Positions 33,520-41,630 of a DNA stretch of 48,362 bases are shown piece by piece. Each line of letters begins with the position of its first letter. Positions within the stretch are counted from its first letter, which is position 1. The notes beneath the pieces are model-generated. The model searched no databases, was not told the DNA's origin, and saw only the letters and a program-made list of their open reading frames with translations. A program made the translations under genes and the position numbers. Origin of the DNA: Xenococcaceae cyanobacterium MO_167.B27 (lineage in GTDB: Bacteria > Cyanobacteriota > Cyanobacteriia > Cyanobacteriales > Xenococcaceae); contig JASJCP010000064.1 in assembly GCA_030065935.1 (NCBI GenBank), positions 1 to 48,362 of the forward strand, written 5' to 3'.

Positions 33520-35028
33520 ATGGATATCCTACAACCTCTGCTCGATGGCTTCTCGATTGTGTTCCAACCGATAAATTTATTGCTGGTTTTGTTCGGTTGT
33601 ACTCTGGGTTTATTTATCGGTGTTATCCCTGGACTAGGTTCGGTCAATGGTGTCGCTATTTTACTTCCCATGACCTTTTTAGTGCCACCTACTTCCGCAA
33701 TTATCTTTCTTGGTGCAATCTACTACGGTGCAATGTATGGAGGGGCAATTAGCGCGATAATTCTGGGGATTCCTGGGGCTTCGACGGCGGTAGCAACTAC
33801 TTTTGATGGTCGTCCTCTTGCTCTGGGGGGGAAAGGCGATCGCGCTCTGATTTCAGCAGCGATCGCCTCATTTGTCGGGGGGACTATTTCAGTAGTCTTG
33901 TTTACCGTTTTAGCTCCTACCCTAGCAAGATTTGCCCTCGCTTTTGGACCACCAGAAGAGTTTGCTTTGATGTTACTGGCTTTTGCTACTTTTGTGGGTT
34001 TAGGGGGCAAAGATATCCCCAAAACTTTATTTTCAATTTGCTTAGGTCTAGTATTGAGTGCAGTGGGATTGGATATCGTCAGTGGTGAGCCTAGATTGAT
34101 CTTTGGCAATATTCCAGGCTTCTATTCTGGTATCAACTTCCTCGTCTTGGCGATCGGAATATATGGTATTGGTGAGATGCTTTGGACACTGGAAAATAGC
34201 AACAATAAATTACAACTATTCCCAACCAAAATTTCTATTAAAAGTATCATTAATACTGCCAAAGACCTCAAGCATAATCTTAAAGCAATGCTCATGGGTT
34301 CTTTTCTGGGCTATTTCGTAGGCGTTTTACCAGCAGCAGGTGCTACCCCTGCTTCCCTGATGTCTTATGGAATAGCAAAAATGATGTCTAAAAATCCCGA
34401 TTCATTTGGGAAAGGAAATCTTGATGGTGTGGTTGCACCAGAAGCAGCTAATAACTCTGCTAGTACTGGTTCAATGTTGCCGATGATGACTTTGGGAATT
34501 CCTGGCTCTCCCACTACCGCAATTTTATTAGGAGGAATGGTCATTTGGGGTTTAGAACCAGGACCACGCTTATTTGTTGATAATCAGGAATTTGTTTGGA
34601 GTTCGGTTGCAAGTTTATATGTAGCAAATCTGGTGGCACTAATTGTTAATCTAGCTTTGATTCCTGTCTTTGTCTGGGTACTGAAACTGCCAGTAACAAT
34701 TCTTGTACCATTAATCTTCGTCCTCTGCATTATCGGGGGCTATGCGCCAACCCAGAATATGCACGATGTTTGGTTAATGCTCATCTTTGGTATTGTAGGT
34801 TATCTCTTACGTAAATTAAATTATCCCCTCGCCCCAGTAGTTCTCGCGATCGTTTTAGGACCTCTGGCAGAAACCTCGATGCGACAATCATTACTAATGA
34901 ATCAAGGTTCTCCCACCATATTTTTTGAGCGTCCCATATCTTTAACAATTATCATTTTTACCGTTATTCTGTTTTTACTACCTCTACTGAAAAGGCGCAA
35001 GCGCGTTGGTAAAGTGACATCCTCCTAG
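33520..35028 (+). CDS. tctA: Tripartite tricarboxylate transporter, large membrane subunit TctA
   Basis: A 502-residue membrane protein with about 11-12 helices. The two family signatures are present: GVIPGLGSVNGVAILLPMTF (with GAIYYGAMYGGAISAIILGI) and, in the second half, GVLPAAGATPASLMSYGIAK followed by EAANNSASTGSMLPMMTLGI. These inverted repeats form the transport core. Length is normal (about 500). The final residues (VTSS and stop) are encoded by bases 35014-35028, which look like the end of an IS remnant (minus strand ggaggatgtcac), so the original C-terminus was probably trimmed by a few residues. Confidence 0.93.
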   Translation: MDILQPLLDGFSIVFQPINLLLVLFGCTLGLFIGVIPGLGSVNGVAILLPMTFLVPPTSAIIFLGAIYYGAMYGGAISAIILGIPGASTAVATTFDGRPLALGGKGDRALISAAIASFVGGTISVVLFTVLAPTLARFALAFGPPEEFALMLLAFATFVGLGGKDIPKTLFSICLGLVLSAVGLDIVSGEPRLIFGNIPGFYSGINFLVLAIGIYGIGEMLWTLENSNNKLQLFPTKISIKSIINTAKDLKHNLKAMLMGSFLGYFVGVLPAAGATPASLMSYGIAKMMSKNPDSFGKGNLDGVVAPEAANNSASTGSMLPMMTLGIPGSPTTAILLGGMVIWGLEPGPRLFVDNQEFVWSSVASLYVANLVALIVNLALIPVFVWVLKLPVTILVPLIFVLCIIGGYAPTQNMHDVWLMLIFGIVGYLLRKLNYPLAPVVLAIVLGPLAETSMRQSLLMNQGSPTIFFERPISLTIIIFTVILFLLPLLKRRKRVGKVTSS

Positions 35029-35510
35029 GATAAATCCCAGGCTTCCTAACATCGCTGTTAGGTATTCCTGCTTCATTGGTCTTCCCTAGTAGTTGCTGGT
35101 ACAAACAGTCTATGACTTCCCAACAGTGTTACCCCGTTCCGATACCTCCACAGGCAGTACCACTCAGAGCCCCTGAGCTACCATGTATCGTTTTGTTTAT
35201 TCGATTTTTGCTTGCATTTCCCTAGCTCTGGAGGTCCCGCCTTGATAGACTGCCTTTCACTCTCATCTAGGATGGGTGCTTCCCAACTCTGGATCGATTT
35301 AGGTTCATCCCTTGCGTCCAAATTTATCGTACAACAATCAAGCTTTGTAATATATGAAGATTTTACGTCTAATTTGTTAAGTCCGATGGACTCGTTCTCT
35401 CACCGCAGGTGCGCGGAGCGACCCCTCCGCCTATACGGGGGACTTCCCACTCCCAGAGTTAAAAACTTGATGGGGCGCGATCGCTAAACTTAGATAATGC
35501 AATTGTATTC
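35014..35510 (-). mobile_element. IS200/IS605-like remnant at the tctA 3' end
   Basis: The 670-bp stretch between tctA and the next gene (35029-35698) has no intact gene. On the minus strand its tctA-proximal end reads a hairpin (35045-35050 with 35057-35062) and then ggaggatgtcac. This is the type of right end seen at cyanobacterial IS605-family (tnpB) elements. The order hairpin, ttcctg, cttcattggtc (35071-35081) is shared with the scar near 28480. A minus-strand frame ends ALSGTACGGIGTG, compatible with a degenerate TnpB tail but not proven. The 91-codon plus frame at 35212-35487 looks spurious. Bases 35510-35698 hold a short TTG-started frame (18 codons ending HRLFHGIYPG) whose stop overlaps the next start. 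Confidence 0.4.
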
Positions 35511-35698
35511 CAAACATACCATAGTAAAAAAACCTTCACTCCCAAGGGTGGAGTAACACCGCAGCTAGAGGTATCTAATGAGATTAATCATCGCAAAAAG
35601 ATTTGCTTTTGGCGGAGTTTAAAAGCACTTTTTGGAGGTTAATTTTTGAGACGCTGGCTTAAAACAAAACATCGTCTTTTCCATGGTATATATCCAGG

Positions 35699-36653
35699 AT
35701 GATAATAATCAGTAGTAGTATTCCCAAATCTGCTAGCACTCTTATATATAATTATCAGGAAGACTTACTTGCATTAGCCAGTCAGAATAATGCAGTTGCC
35801 CAAGAAGAGTTTAATAAATATTCTAACTGCGGATTTTTAAGAGGAATATACTTCAATAATTTTCTAACCATAATTTTTCTCAAAATAAAATACGGAAATG
35901 TTGTTATAAAAACTCATTCAAAGCCAAGTTTTTTTATTAAGCTGTTAATTGCTTTAGGATTAGCAAAAGCGACTTTTTGTTATAGAGAGCCTAGAGATAT
36001 TATTCTTTCTGCTATTGACCACGGAGAAAGAACAAGAAAAGGTAAGGATGCTTCAGGTGCTTGTAAAAATATGATAACGATCGCAGATAGTCTTCCAATA
36101 GTCAAGTCTTGGATGAGTAACTGGTATCAATGGAAAGAATATGGTAGTAAAATTAATGATGTTTATGCTCAATTAGAACAATTACCCCCAGATACTACTC
36201 ACCTCATTCTTAGTGTTGGTGGTAACAATGCACTGAGTCATATTGGTATTCTCAATGAGAATGTAGCTTCGTCGGCACAAGTTTTTAGTAAATTGGCAGA
36301 TATAAGTGAGCAATTTGAGCAACAGTATGAGAAATTATTAGAGAAAATATTGAGTTTTAATCTTCCTACAGTGATTTGCACAATCTACTATCCCAATCAT
36401 TCAGTAAAATTAGAAAGACAAATTGCGATCGCAGCTTTGGCAACTTTTAATGATGTGATTATTCGCCTGGCATTTCAAGCGGGTATTCCCTTAATTGACT
36501 TGCGATTAACCTGTAACGAAACTCAAGACTATGCCAATGCGCTACGATCCGATCAAACCTTCCTCCATCGGTGGAGAGAAAATCGCCAACGTAATTATGA
36601 ACGCTATCTTAGAACATAATTTTCAGAAACCTTATACCCAAGTTTTTTATTGA
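35699..36653 (+). pseudogene. Sulfotransferase/SGNH-hydrolase chimera with frameshift
   Basis: Residues 1-149 look like the N-terminal half of a sulfotransferase: IIISSSIPKSASTLIYNYQE is the PAPS 5'-phosphosulfate loop and CYREPRDIILSAIDHG the 3'-phosphate site. From about residue 152 (VYAQLEQLPPDTTHLILSVG) the protein is an SGNH/GDSL hydrolase lacking its first block, so the nucleophilic Ser is gone, and block III reads GGNN instead of GGND. After YAN (codon 280, about 36538) the annotated frame runs into HRWRENRQRNYERY and stops at 36619. The +1 frame from 36546 restores the normal hydrolase ending (DPIKPSSIGGEKIA) and stops at 36651-36653. A deletion that fused two genes, plus a frameshift, explains all of this. 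Confidence 0.75.
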
Positions 36654-37427
36654 TTATAAGTCATTGCTGCTCTGGAAAATAACCATGTTATCCCCTACTA
36701 CAGGATTACGAGCTAATAGTTTTCCTTTCCTGTCTTGAATGATTAGTTTCTGAAACTCGATTGGGCGCGATCGCTTGTTAATTTCATTGGATACTTGTTG
36801 TTGGCGATCGCTTTTTAGTTCGTACCATTGGTCATCAACGGTAACAAATAGGGTATTGTTCTTAAAGTCGGGTTTGATGAGAGTTATTAAGTCTGGTTCG
36901 TAGGATTTAGTAAGAGTTTCGACTTGTTTTTCGATAGCTGCAATAAAGTTTAGCTCAGGATTAGTAGCTAATTTTCCCGAGGCTTTTGATGAAGAGGAAA
37001 TAATCCCTCCAGGGTTAGTAGGTAAAAATTGTAATCCGATAAGTATCAAGGCGATCGCCACTGCTGCTACAATACCAACGATCAAGGATTTATTTGTCTG
37101 AGATTCAGGAGGTTGAGCAGTTTCAGGAGTAGAGGTTACTTCTGGGGTTTCTGCTTCAGGCGATTCTTGTGGTTTAGCTTCTGGTATCTCGGTAATAGTA
37201 GTTTCTTCTTTTACTGGAGAAGGAGTTTGTTTCGCTTTGGATATGGTGCTTTCTAGTTCTTCTGTGGTTTTAACCAGAGTTTCTAGAGATGGGGATTCTG
37301 GCAATTGTTCTACATTAGTAGTGTCTAGTTCTTCGATAATCCCTTCTAGCTGATTAATAGTTGTCCGTAACTGTTGAATTGTCTCAGATTTTGATAAAGA
37401 TTGCTTACTAGATTGTTCTGATTCCAC
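36654..37427 (-). CDS. Single-span membrane protein of unknown function
   Basis: A 257-residue protein that I cannot name. The N-terminal 110 residues are acidic and rich in Glu, Pro, Thr and Ser, with a short coiled-coil-like part (TIQQLRTTINQLEGIIEELD) and a Pro/Glu-rich linker (PEAKPQESPEAETPEVTSTP). One membrane helix follows at about 113-133 (SLIVGIVAAVAIALILIGLQ), then a compact C-terminal domain of about 100 residues (NFIAAIEKQVETLTKSYEPD; NTLFVTVDDQWYELKSDRQQ; KLIIQDRKGKLLARNPVVGD). The disordered part is probably cytoplasmic and the C-terminal domain outside or in the lumen. The stop codon abuts the end of the upstream convergent pseudogene. Confidence 0.65.
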   Translation of the reverse strand: MESEQSSKQSLSKSETIQQLRTTINQLEGIIEELDTTNVEQLPESPSLETLVKTTEELESTISKAKQTPSPVKEETTITEIPEAKPQESPEAETPEVTSTPETAQPPESQTNKSLIVGIVAAVAIALILIGLQFLPTNPGGIISSSSKASGKLATNPELNFIAAIEKQVETLTKSYEPDLITLIKPDFKNNTLFVTVDDQWYELKSDRQQQVSNEINKRSRPIEFQKLIIQDRKGKLLARNPVVGDNMVIFQSSNDL

Positions 37428-37591
37428 CTGATTCCTCTCCCACTGCTTATGAGATTATATACCACCTACTGGAAACCTAAACATAATCAATCGTATTTAG
37501 GAGCGGGACTCGGTGACTTCCCACGAATACTGTTTGATTGGCTACTGGCAACAGAGAGAGTAGAGTAGGAGCAGATATTACTTGCTACTTA

Positions 37592-37861
37592 CTAAAATGC
37601 CTGAATCCACTCTTTAATTTGGTATTCAGTCCAAATACTATTTTGCCAATAAGGATCGGATTCGACTAGCTCCTTAACTTTTGCTTCGCTTTCTGCTTCA
37701 TAGATGCCAAAAACTTTAGTATTGTCTTTGGTAGGACCTAGAGTCACTAGAATTCCTTGTTCTTTCTGTTTTTTTAGCCGTTCTAAATGGTCTTGCCGAT
37801 AGGGAGTGCGTTTTTCTAGGGCATTTTCGCAATAGCTACCCCACATGATGTATTTCGTCAT
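37592..37861 (-). CDS. YciI-family protein
   Basis: An 89-residue YciI-like domain protein (ferredoxin-like fold), starting MTKYIMWGSYCENALEKRTP and containing RQDHLERLKKQKEQGILVTL and GPTKDNTKVFGIYEAESEAK, then VESDPYWQNSIWTEYQIKEW. The conserved HLERLK His and the D of ESDP are the putative active-site pair of the family. The molecular role is unknown. It starts 2 bases after the hisS stop codon and is therefore almost certainly co-transcribed with, and translationally coupled to, hisS. Confidence 0.85.
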   Translation of the reverse strand: MTKYIMWGSYCENALEKRTPYRQDHLERLKKQKEQGILVTLGPTKDNTKVFGIYEAESEAKVKELVESDPYWQNSIWTEYQIKEWIQAF

Positions 37862-37863
37862 AT

Positions 37864-39135
37864 TTAGTTTCTGATTTGAGCAATTTTACTGCGTAAAGCT
37901 TCGGTATTGGCTAATAAATCAGTTTGGGCGATCGCCTCCTGTTCCCCAGAAGCTAACCACTTAAGACCGACAGTTTTGTTTTCTGCTTCTGCATCTCCTA
38001 AAACTATACAGGCAACTGCACCACTACGATCAGCCCTTTTAAATTGTTTACCAAAAGCACTACCGCTTAAGTCTAATTCCACGATAAAACCAGCACTCCG
38101 TAATTTTTGAGCTAAGACTAATCCTTGAGCTTCTGGGATTACACCACGAGATACTAAATAAAAGTCAGGAGGAGTTACAGGAGGTTGTTGGAGTTGTTGT
38201 AAGAGTAAGACTAATCTTTCCATTCCCATCCCCCAACCAATAGCTTGAGTCTCGGGTCCTCCTAATTCTGCTACTAAACCGTCATAACGACCACCACCAC
38301 AAACGGTAGCTTGTGAACCCAACTCATCGGATTTGATTTCAAAAGCCGTGTGGGTATAGTAGTCTAGTCCTCTAACTAAACAGTGATTGATGTTGTAGGG
38401 AATACTTAAATCTGTTAGTAGTTGCAGTACTGTATCAAAGTGTTGTTTCGATTCATCACTGAGATGATCGATAATTTTTGGTGCATCTTGGGCGATCGCC
38501 TGAGTCTTTTCGTCTTTACTGTCTAAAATCCGTAAAGGGTTACGAGTCAAACGCTCTTGGGAGTCTTTATCTAGTTCCGCTTTGTAAGGCTCTAAGTATT
38601 GTACTAAAGCTTCCCGATATCTCTGACGGTCTTCTCCTCTTCCAACGGAGTTAATATCTAGAGTAAGATTTCTGAGTCCTAGTGCTTGTAAAATATCTGT
38701 AGCAATAGCTATAACTTCTACATCTGCACGGGGCGCACCACTACCGAGTAATTCTAATCCGATTTGGTGAAACTGTCTCTGACGACCAGCTTGGGGTCTT
38801 TCGTAACGAAACATCGCCCCAGTGTACCAAAGACGCTGCACTCCTTGGGAAAAAAGTTTATTAGTAATGTAGGAACGTACTACCCCTGCTGTTCCTTCTG
38901 GGCGCAAGGTCAAAGAGCGATCGCCTCTATCTTTAAAAGTGTACATTTCTTTCCCTACAATATCTGTAGCTTCTCCTATTCCTCTCTCAAACAGGGAAGT
39001 CTGTTCAAAGATTGGGGGTCGAATTTCTTGGTATAAAGCCCTAGTTAAGATTTCTCTAGCTGTAGCTTCGATTAGCTGCCAGTATCCCACTTCTTCTGGC
39101 AATATATCTCTTGTTCCTCGTAAAGCTTGTATCAT
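37864..39135 (-). CDS. hisS: Histidyl-tRNA synthetase
   Basis: A 423-residue class II aminoacyl-tRNA synthetase. Motif 1 lies near RGTRDILPEEVGYWQLIEAT. Motif 2 is TLRPEGTAGVVRSYITNKLF followed by YTGAMFRYERPQAGRQRQFH. The His-binding block is CLVRGLDYYTHTAFEI. Motif 3 is AIGWGMGMERLVLLL. The C-terminal 95 residues form the anticodon-binding domain (DFYLVSRGVIPEAQGLVLAQ onward). Length is normal. YciI follows 2 bp downstream on the same strand. I saw no T-box; these are absent from cyanobacteria. Confidence 0.97.
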   Translation of the reverse strand: MIQALRGTRDILPEEVGYWQLIEATAREILTRALYQEIRPPIFEQTSLFERGIGEATDIVGKEMYTFKDRGDRSLTLRPEGTAGVVRSYITNKLFSQGVQRLWYTGAMFRYERPQAGRQRQFHQIGLELLGSGAPRADVEVIAIATDILQALGLRNLTLDINSVGRGEDRQRYREALVQYLEPYKAELDKDSQERLTRNPLRILDSKDEKTQAIAQDAPKIIDHLSDESKQHFDTVLQLLTDLSIPYNINHCLVRGLDYYTHTAFEIKSDELGSQATVCGGGRYDGLVAELGGPETQAIGWGMGMERLVLLLQQLQQPPVTPPDFYLVSRGVIPEAQGLVLAQKLRSAGFIVELDLSGSAFGKQFKRADRSGAVACIVLGDAEAENKTVGLKWLASGEQEAIAQTDLLANTEALRSKIAQIRN

Positions 39136-39203
39136 TTATCAGTTATCAGTTCTCATTTAAAATTTACGATTTATAATAGAGAATAATTATTTTAAGAATC
39201 TGA

Positions 39204-39698
39204 TTATAGCGCGAGGTCGACCCCCATGGGTTTCAAGAACTGTGGTATTACTACAGTATCGGAAACTACCTCAATCCAAACTACTGCACCACAAGATAAA
39301 GGATTGTTTGGTTGATAGACTACTCGACACTCACCTTTAATCTCTGCTAGATGACAATAGGTTTTACGGCTGCCTTGCCTAATAGTAATTACTGGCTTGT
39401 TAGTTTCCTCTTTGCGGTTGCAATCTATTTGGGGTTTATTCACATGAATCACAGTAGGCTTTTGACAACGTCGTCTTCTCCAAGTTCCTCTAAGACCCCG
39501 ACCTCGTGCTTCAACTTGGGGCATTCCTTTAAATAAAGGTATTTTCCAGACTCTACCTTCTTTTATTGCCCCTTTAATTCGATTCTGTTGGAGCAATACT
39601 TTAACTCTAGATACAGAAATATTTAATAGAAATGCAGCTTCAGTTGTTCCTACTATTTTATCCATCAAACCAAATTGTAATATGGCGATATATTTCAT
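39204..39698 (-). CDS. Helix-turn-helix DNA-binding protein of unknown role
   Basis: 164 residues; the ATG at codon 12 (MDKIVGTTEAAFLLNISVSR) is an equally good start. Residues 12-55 form an excisionase/MerR-like winged HTH (TTEAAFLLNISVSRVKVLLQ, then NRIKGAIKEGRVWKIPLF). A strongly basic linker (GRGLRGTWRRRRCQK) and a C-terminal half with IDCNRKEETNKPVITIRQGS and VYQPNNPLSCGAVVWIE follow. Proteins with this two-part form occur widely in cyanobacteria, but I know no assigned function. It is encoded between hisS and ilvA on the same strand but has its own spacing (68 and 72 bp). Confidence 0.7.
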   Translation of the reverse strand: MKYIAILQFGLMDKIVGTTEAAFLLNISVSRVKVLLQQNRIKGAIKEGRVWKIPLFKGMPQVEARGRGLRGTWRRRRCQKPTVIHVNKPQIDCNRKEETNKPVITIRQGSRKTYCHLAEIKGECRVVYQPNNPLSCGAVVWIEVVSDTVVIPQFLKPMGVDLAL

Positions 39699-39741
39699 TT
39701 TGTCATTAAATCAGTCAATTACACAAATGTGAGTGAGAAAA

Positions 39742-39762
39742 CCCTCCTCATTCATGGGAGGG
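39742..39762 (-). terminator. Hairpin terminator downstream of ilvA
   Basis: Bases ccctcc (39742-39747) pair with ggaggg (39757-39762) around a 9-base loop. Read on the minus strand the stem is followed by tttt, 9 bases after the ilvA stop at 39771. The stem is short, so the stop may be partial. Confidence 0.5.
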
Positions 39763-39770
39763 ATGAAAAC

Positions 39771-41279
39771 TTACAAAAATAATTTATAAGCAGGGTTTTG
39801 GCTTTCATCCCAATAGACGTACCCTAGAGTTTCTAGAAAAGCTTGCCATTGTTCCATCTCATCTGGTGGTACTTGTACCCCGATCGCAATTCTGCCATAA
39901 TCAGCCCCATTATTCCGATAATGGAATAAACTTATATTCCAGTTGGGACTCATACAGTTTAAAAAATCCATTAAAGCCCCTGGACGCTCGGGAAATTCAA
40001 AGCGATAGAGCAGTTCATTTTCCGCTAAAGGCGATCGCCCTCCTACCATGTGGCGCAGGTGCATTTTAGCTAGTTCATCATCTGTCAGATCTATAGTTTC
40101 AAAGCCATTTTGCACAAAAGTCCGCGCAATATTGGCTGCATCCTCCCGATTTTGAATCGAGATTCCTACAAAAATATAAGCTTTCTCAGCATCAGCAATA
40201 CGATAATTAAACTCTGTCAGATTGTGTCTTCCAATACACTGACAAAACTTGCGGAAACTCCCTCTGGCTTCAGGAATAGTAACCGCAAAAATCGCCTCTC
40301 GCTTCTCTCCAAATTCCGCCCTTTCTGCGACAAACCGCAAGCGATCGAAGTTCATATTTGCCCCACAGGCGATCGCTACTAGGGTTTGATCTCGGATGTT
40401 TTCTCTTTCCACATAGGCTTTGATTCCTGCGATCGCTAATGCTCCAGCAGGTTCTAAAATAGAACGGGTATCTTCAAAGACATCTTTAATAGCTGCACAA
40501 GTGTCATCAGTGCTAACTAAAATAATCTCGTCAACATATTTCTGACAGAGGCGAAATGTCTCTTCTCCTACTTCTCTAACTGCTACCCCATCAGCAAACA
40601 AACCCACTTGAGATAATCTTACTCGTTTACCTGCTTGTAAAGATTGGGACATAGCATCTGCATCCACAGGTTCAACGCCAATAATCTTGATTTCAGGTCG
40701 TAAGCGTTTTATATAGGCAGCAATACCCGAAATTAAACCACCTCCGCCGATAGCTACCATAATTGCGTGAATTGGCTGCTGGTATTGCCGTAAAATCTCC
40801 ATCCCTATTGTGCCTTGTCCTGCAATCACATCAGGATCGTCAAACGGATGAATAAAAGTTAAACCCTTCTGTTCACCTAATTGTTTCGCGTAAGCACAAG
40901 CATCATCATAAGTATCCCCTTCTAATACTACTTGTCCTCCCCTAGCTCTAACTGCATTTATCTTAACTTCGGGTGTGGTGACAGGCATTACAATAATTGC
41001 TGTTGTACCCAATTTTTTAGCAGCAAGAGCGACTCCTTGAGCGTGATTACCAGCAGAAGCAGCAATTACCCCTTGTTTGAGGATTGGGCGTGATAATTGC
41101 GCCATTTTATTGTATGCACCGCGCAACTTAAAAGAAAACACCGACTGCATATCTTCTCGTTTCAACAGTATTTTATTGTGAAGTCTGGTAGAAAGATTAG
41201 CAGCATACTCTAAAGGTGATTCCTGTGCTACATCATAGACACGAGCATTTAAGATTCTCTCCAAATAATCGGAGTTCAT
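39771..41279 (-). CDS. ilvA: Threonine ammonia-lyase, biosynthetic
   Basis: A 502-residue PLP enzyme that converts threonine to 2-oxobutanoate, the first step to isoleucine. The PLP lysine lies in SVFSFKLRGAYNKMAQLSRP. Cofactor-phosphate and ring-contact regions are AASAGNHAQGVALAAKKLGT and AIGGGGLISGIAAYIKRL. Two C-terminal ACT-like regulatory domains follow (from about FAVTIPEARGSFRKFCQCIG and LLYRFEFPERPGALMDFLNC), which bind isoleucine and valine in the long, biosynthetic form. The length and both regulatory domains identify it as biosynthetic rather than catabolic. Confidence 0.96.
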   Translation of the reverse strand: MNSDYLERILNARVYDVAQESPLEYAANLSTRLHNKILLKREDMQSVFSFKLRGAYNKMAQLSRPILKQGVIAASAGNHAQGVALAAKKLGTTAIIVMPVTTPEVKINAVRARGGQVVLEGDTYDDACAYAKQLGEQKGLTFIHPFDDPDVIAGQGTIGMEILRQYQQPIHAIMVAIGGGGLISGIAAYIKRLRPEIKIIGVEPVDADAMSQSLQAGKRVRLSQVGLFADGVAVREVGEETFRLCQKYVDEIILVSTDDTCAAIKDVFEDTRSILEPAGALAIAGIKAYVERENIRDQTLVAIACGANMNFDRLRFVAERAEFGEKREAIFAVTIPEARGSFRKFCQCIGRHNLTEFNYRIADAEKAYIFVGISIQNREDAANIARTFVQNGFETIDLTDDELAKMHLRHMVGGRSPLAENELLYRFEFPERPGALMDFLNCMSPNWNISLFHYRNNGADYGRIAIGVQVPPDEMEQWQAFLETLGYVYWDESQNPAYKLFL

Positions 41280-41630
41280 GAGCGGAAGATGGGGAATTGT
41301 GAACAGAATGATATTGTACTACGAAGGTTATGGTTAATGGTTAATTGTTGATTGTTAGGAGTTAGTAGGAGCGTGGGTATCCGCCTATTGCGCTCCTAAG
41401 CCCTTACCGTAGGAGGGTAAGAGCGTAGTTGGGAGTTAAGCTGTCAGGCATTTAATTTACTTATTGAGATTGACACGGAGACAGGAGGAGGGCAGGAGAC
41501 ACGGACAGGATTTAAAGGTTTGTTTTCTAATTTAATAATATGCAGTTTAAGTGCATCGGCAGCTTAGTAATTAGTAATTAGTAATTAGTAATTGATAGTT
41601 CATTGTTTATTGGAGAAAAGCTTTTGTATT
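41280..41630. other. 351-bp intergenic stretch between divergent genes
   Basis: It holds the ilvA promoter side (41280-41340, AT-rich), a G-rich unstructured middle (taggagggtaagagcgtag near 41410) and the heptamer repeat at 41564-41591. No coding frame or known regulatory RNA is recognisable. Confidence 0.5.
41564..41591. repeat. Heptamer tandem repeat (TTAGTAA)
   Basis: Four exact copies of ttagtaa, ending 39 bases before the ATG chosen for the glycoside hydrolase gene. This is the same 7-base periodicity as at 15771 and 30608, with a different sequence. Confidence 0.85.

Noticed and set aside
33723-34109. 128-codon minus-strand frame inside tctA
   Set aside because: Antisense shadow of a conserved membrane protein.
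35212-35487. 91-codon plus-strand frame
   Set aside because: It lies in the IS remnant, has no recognisable domain and shows unusual composition; probably spurious.
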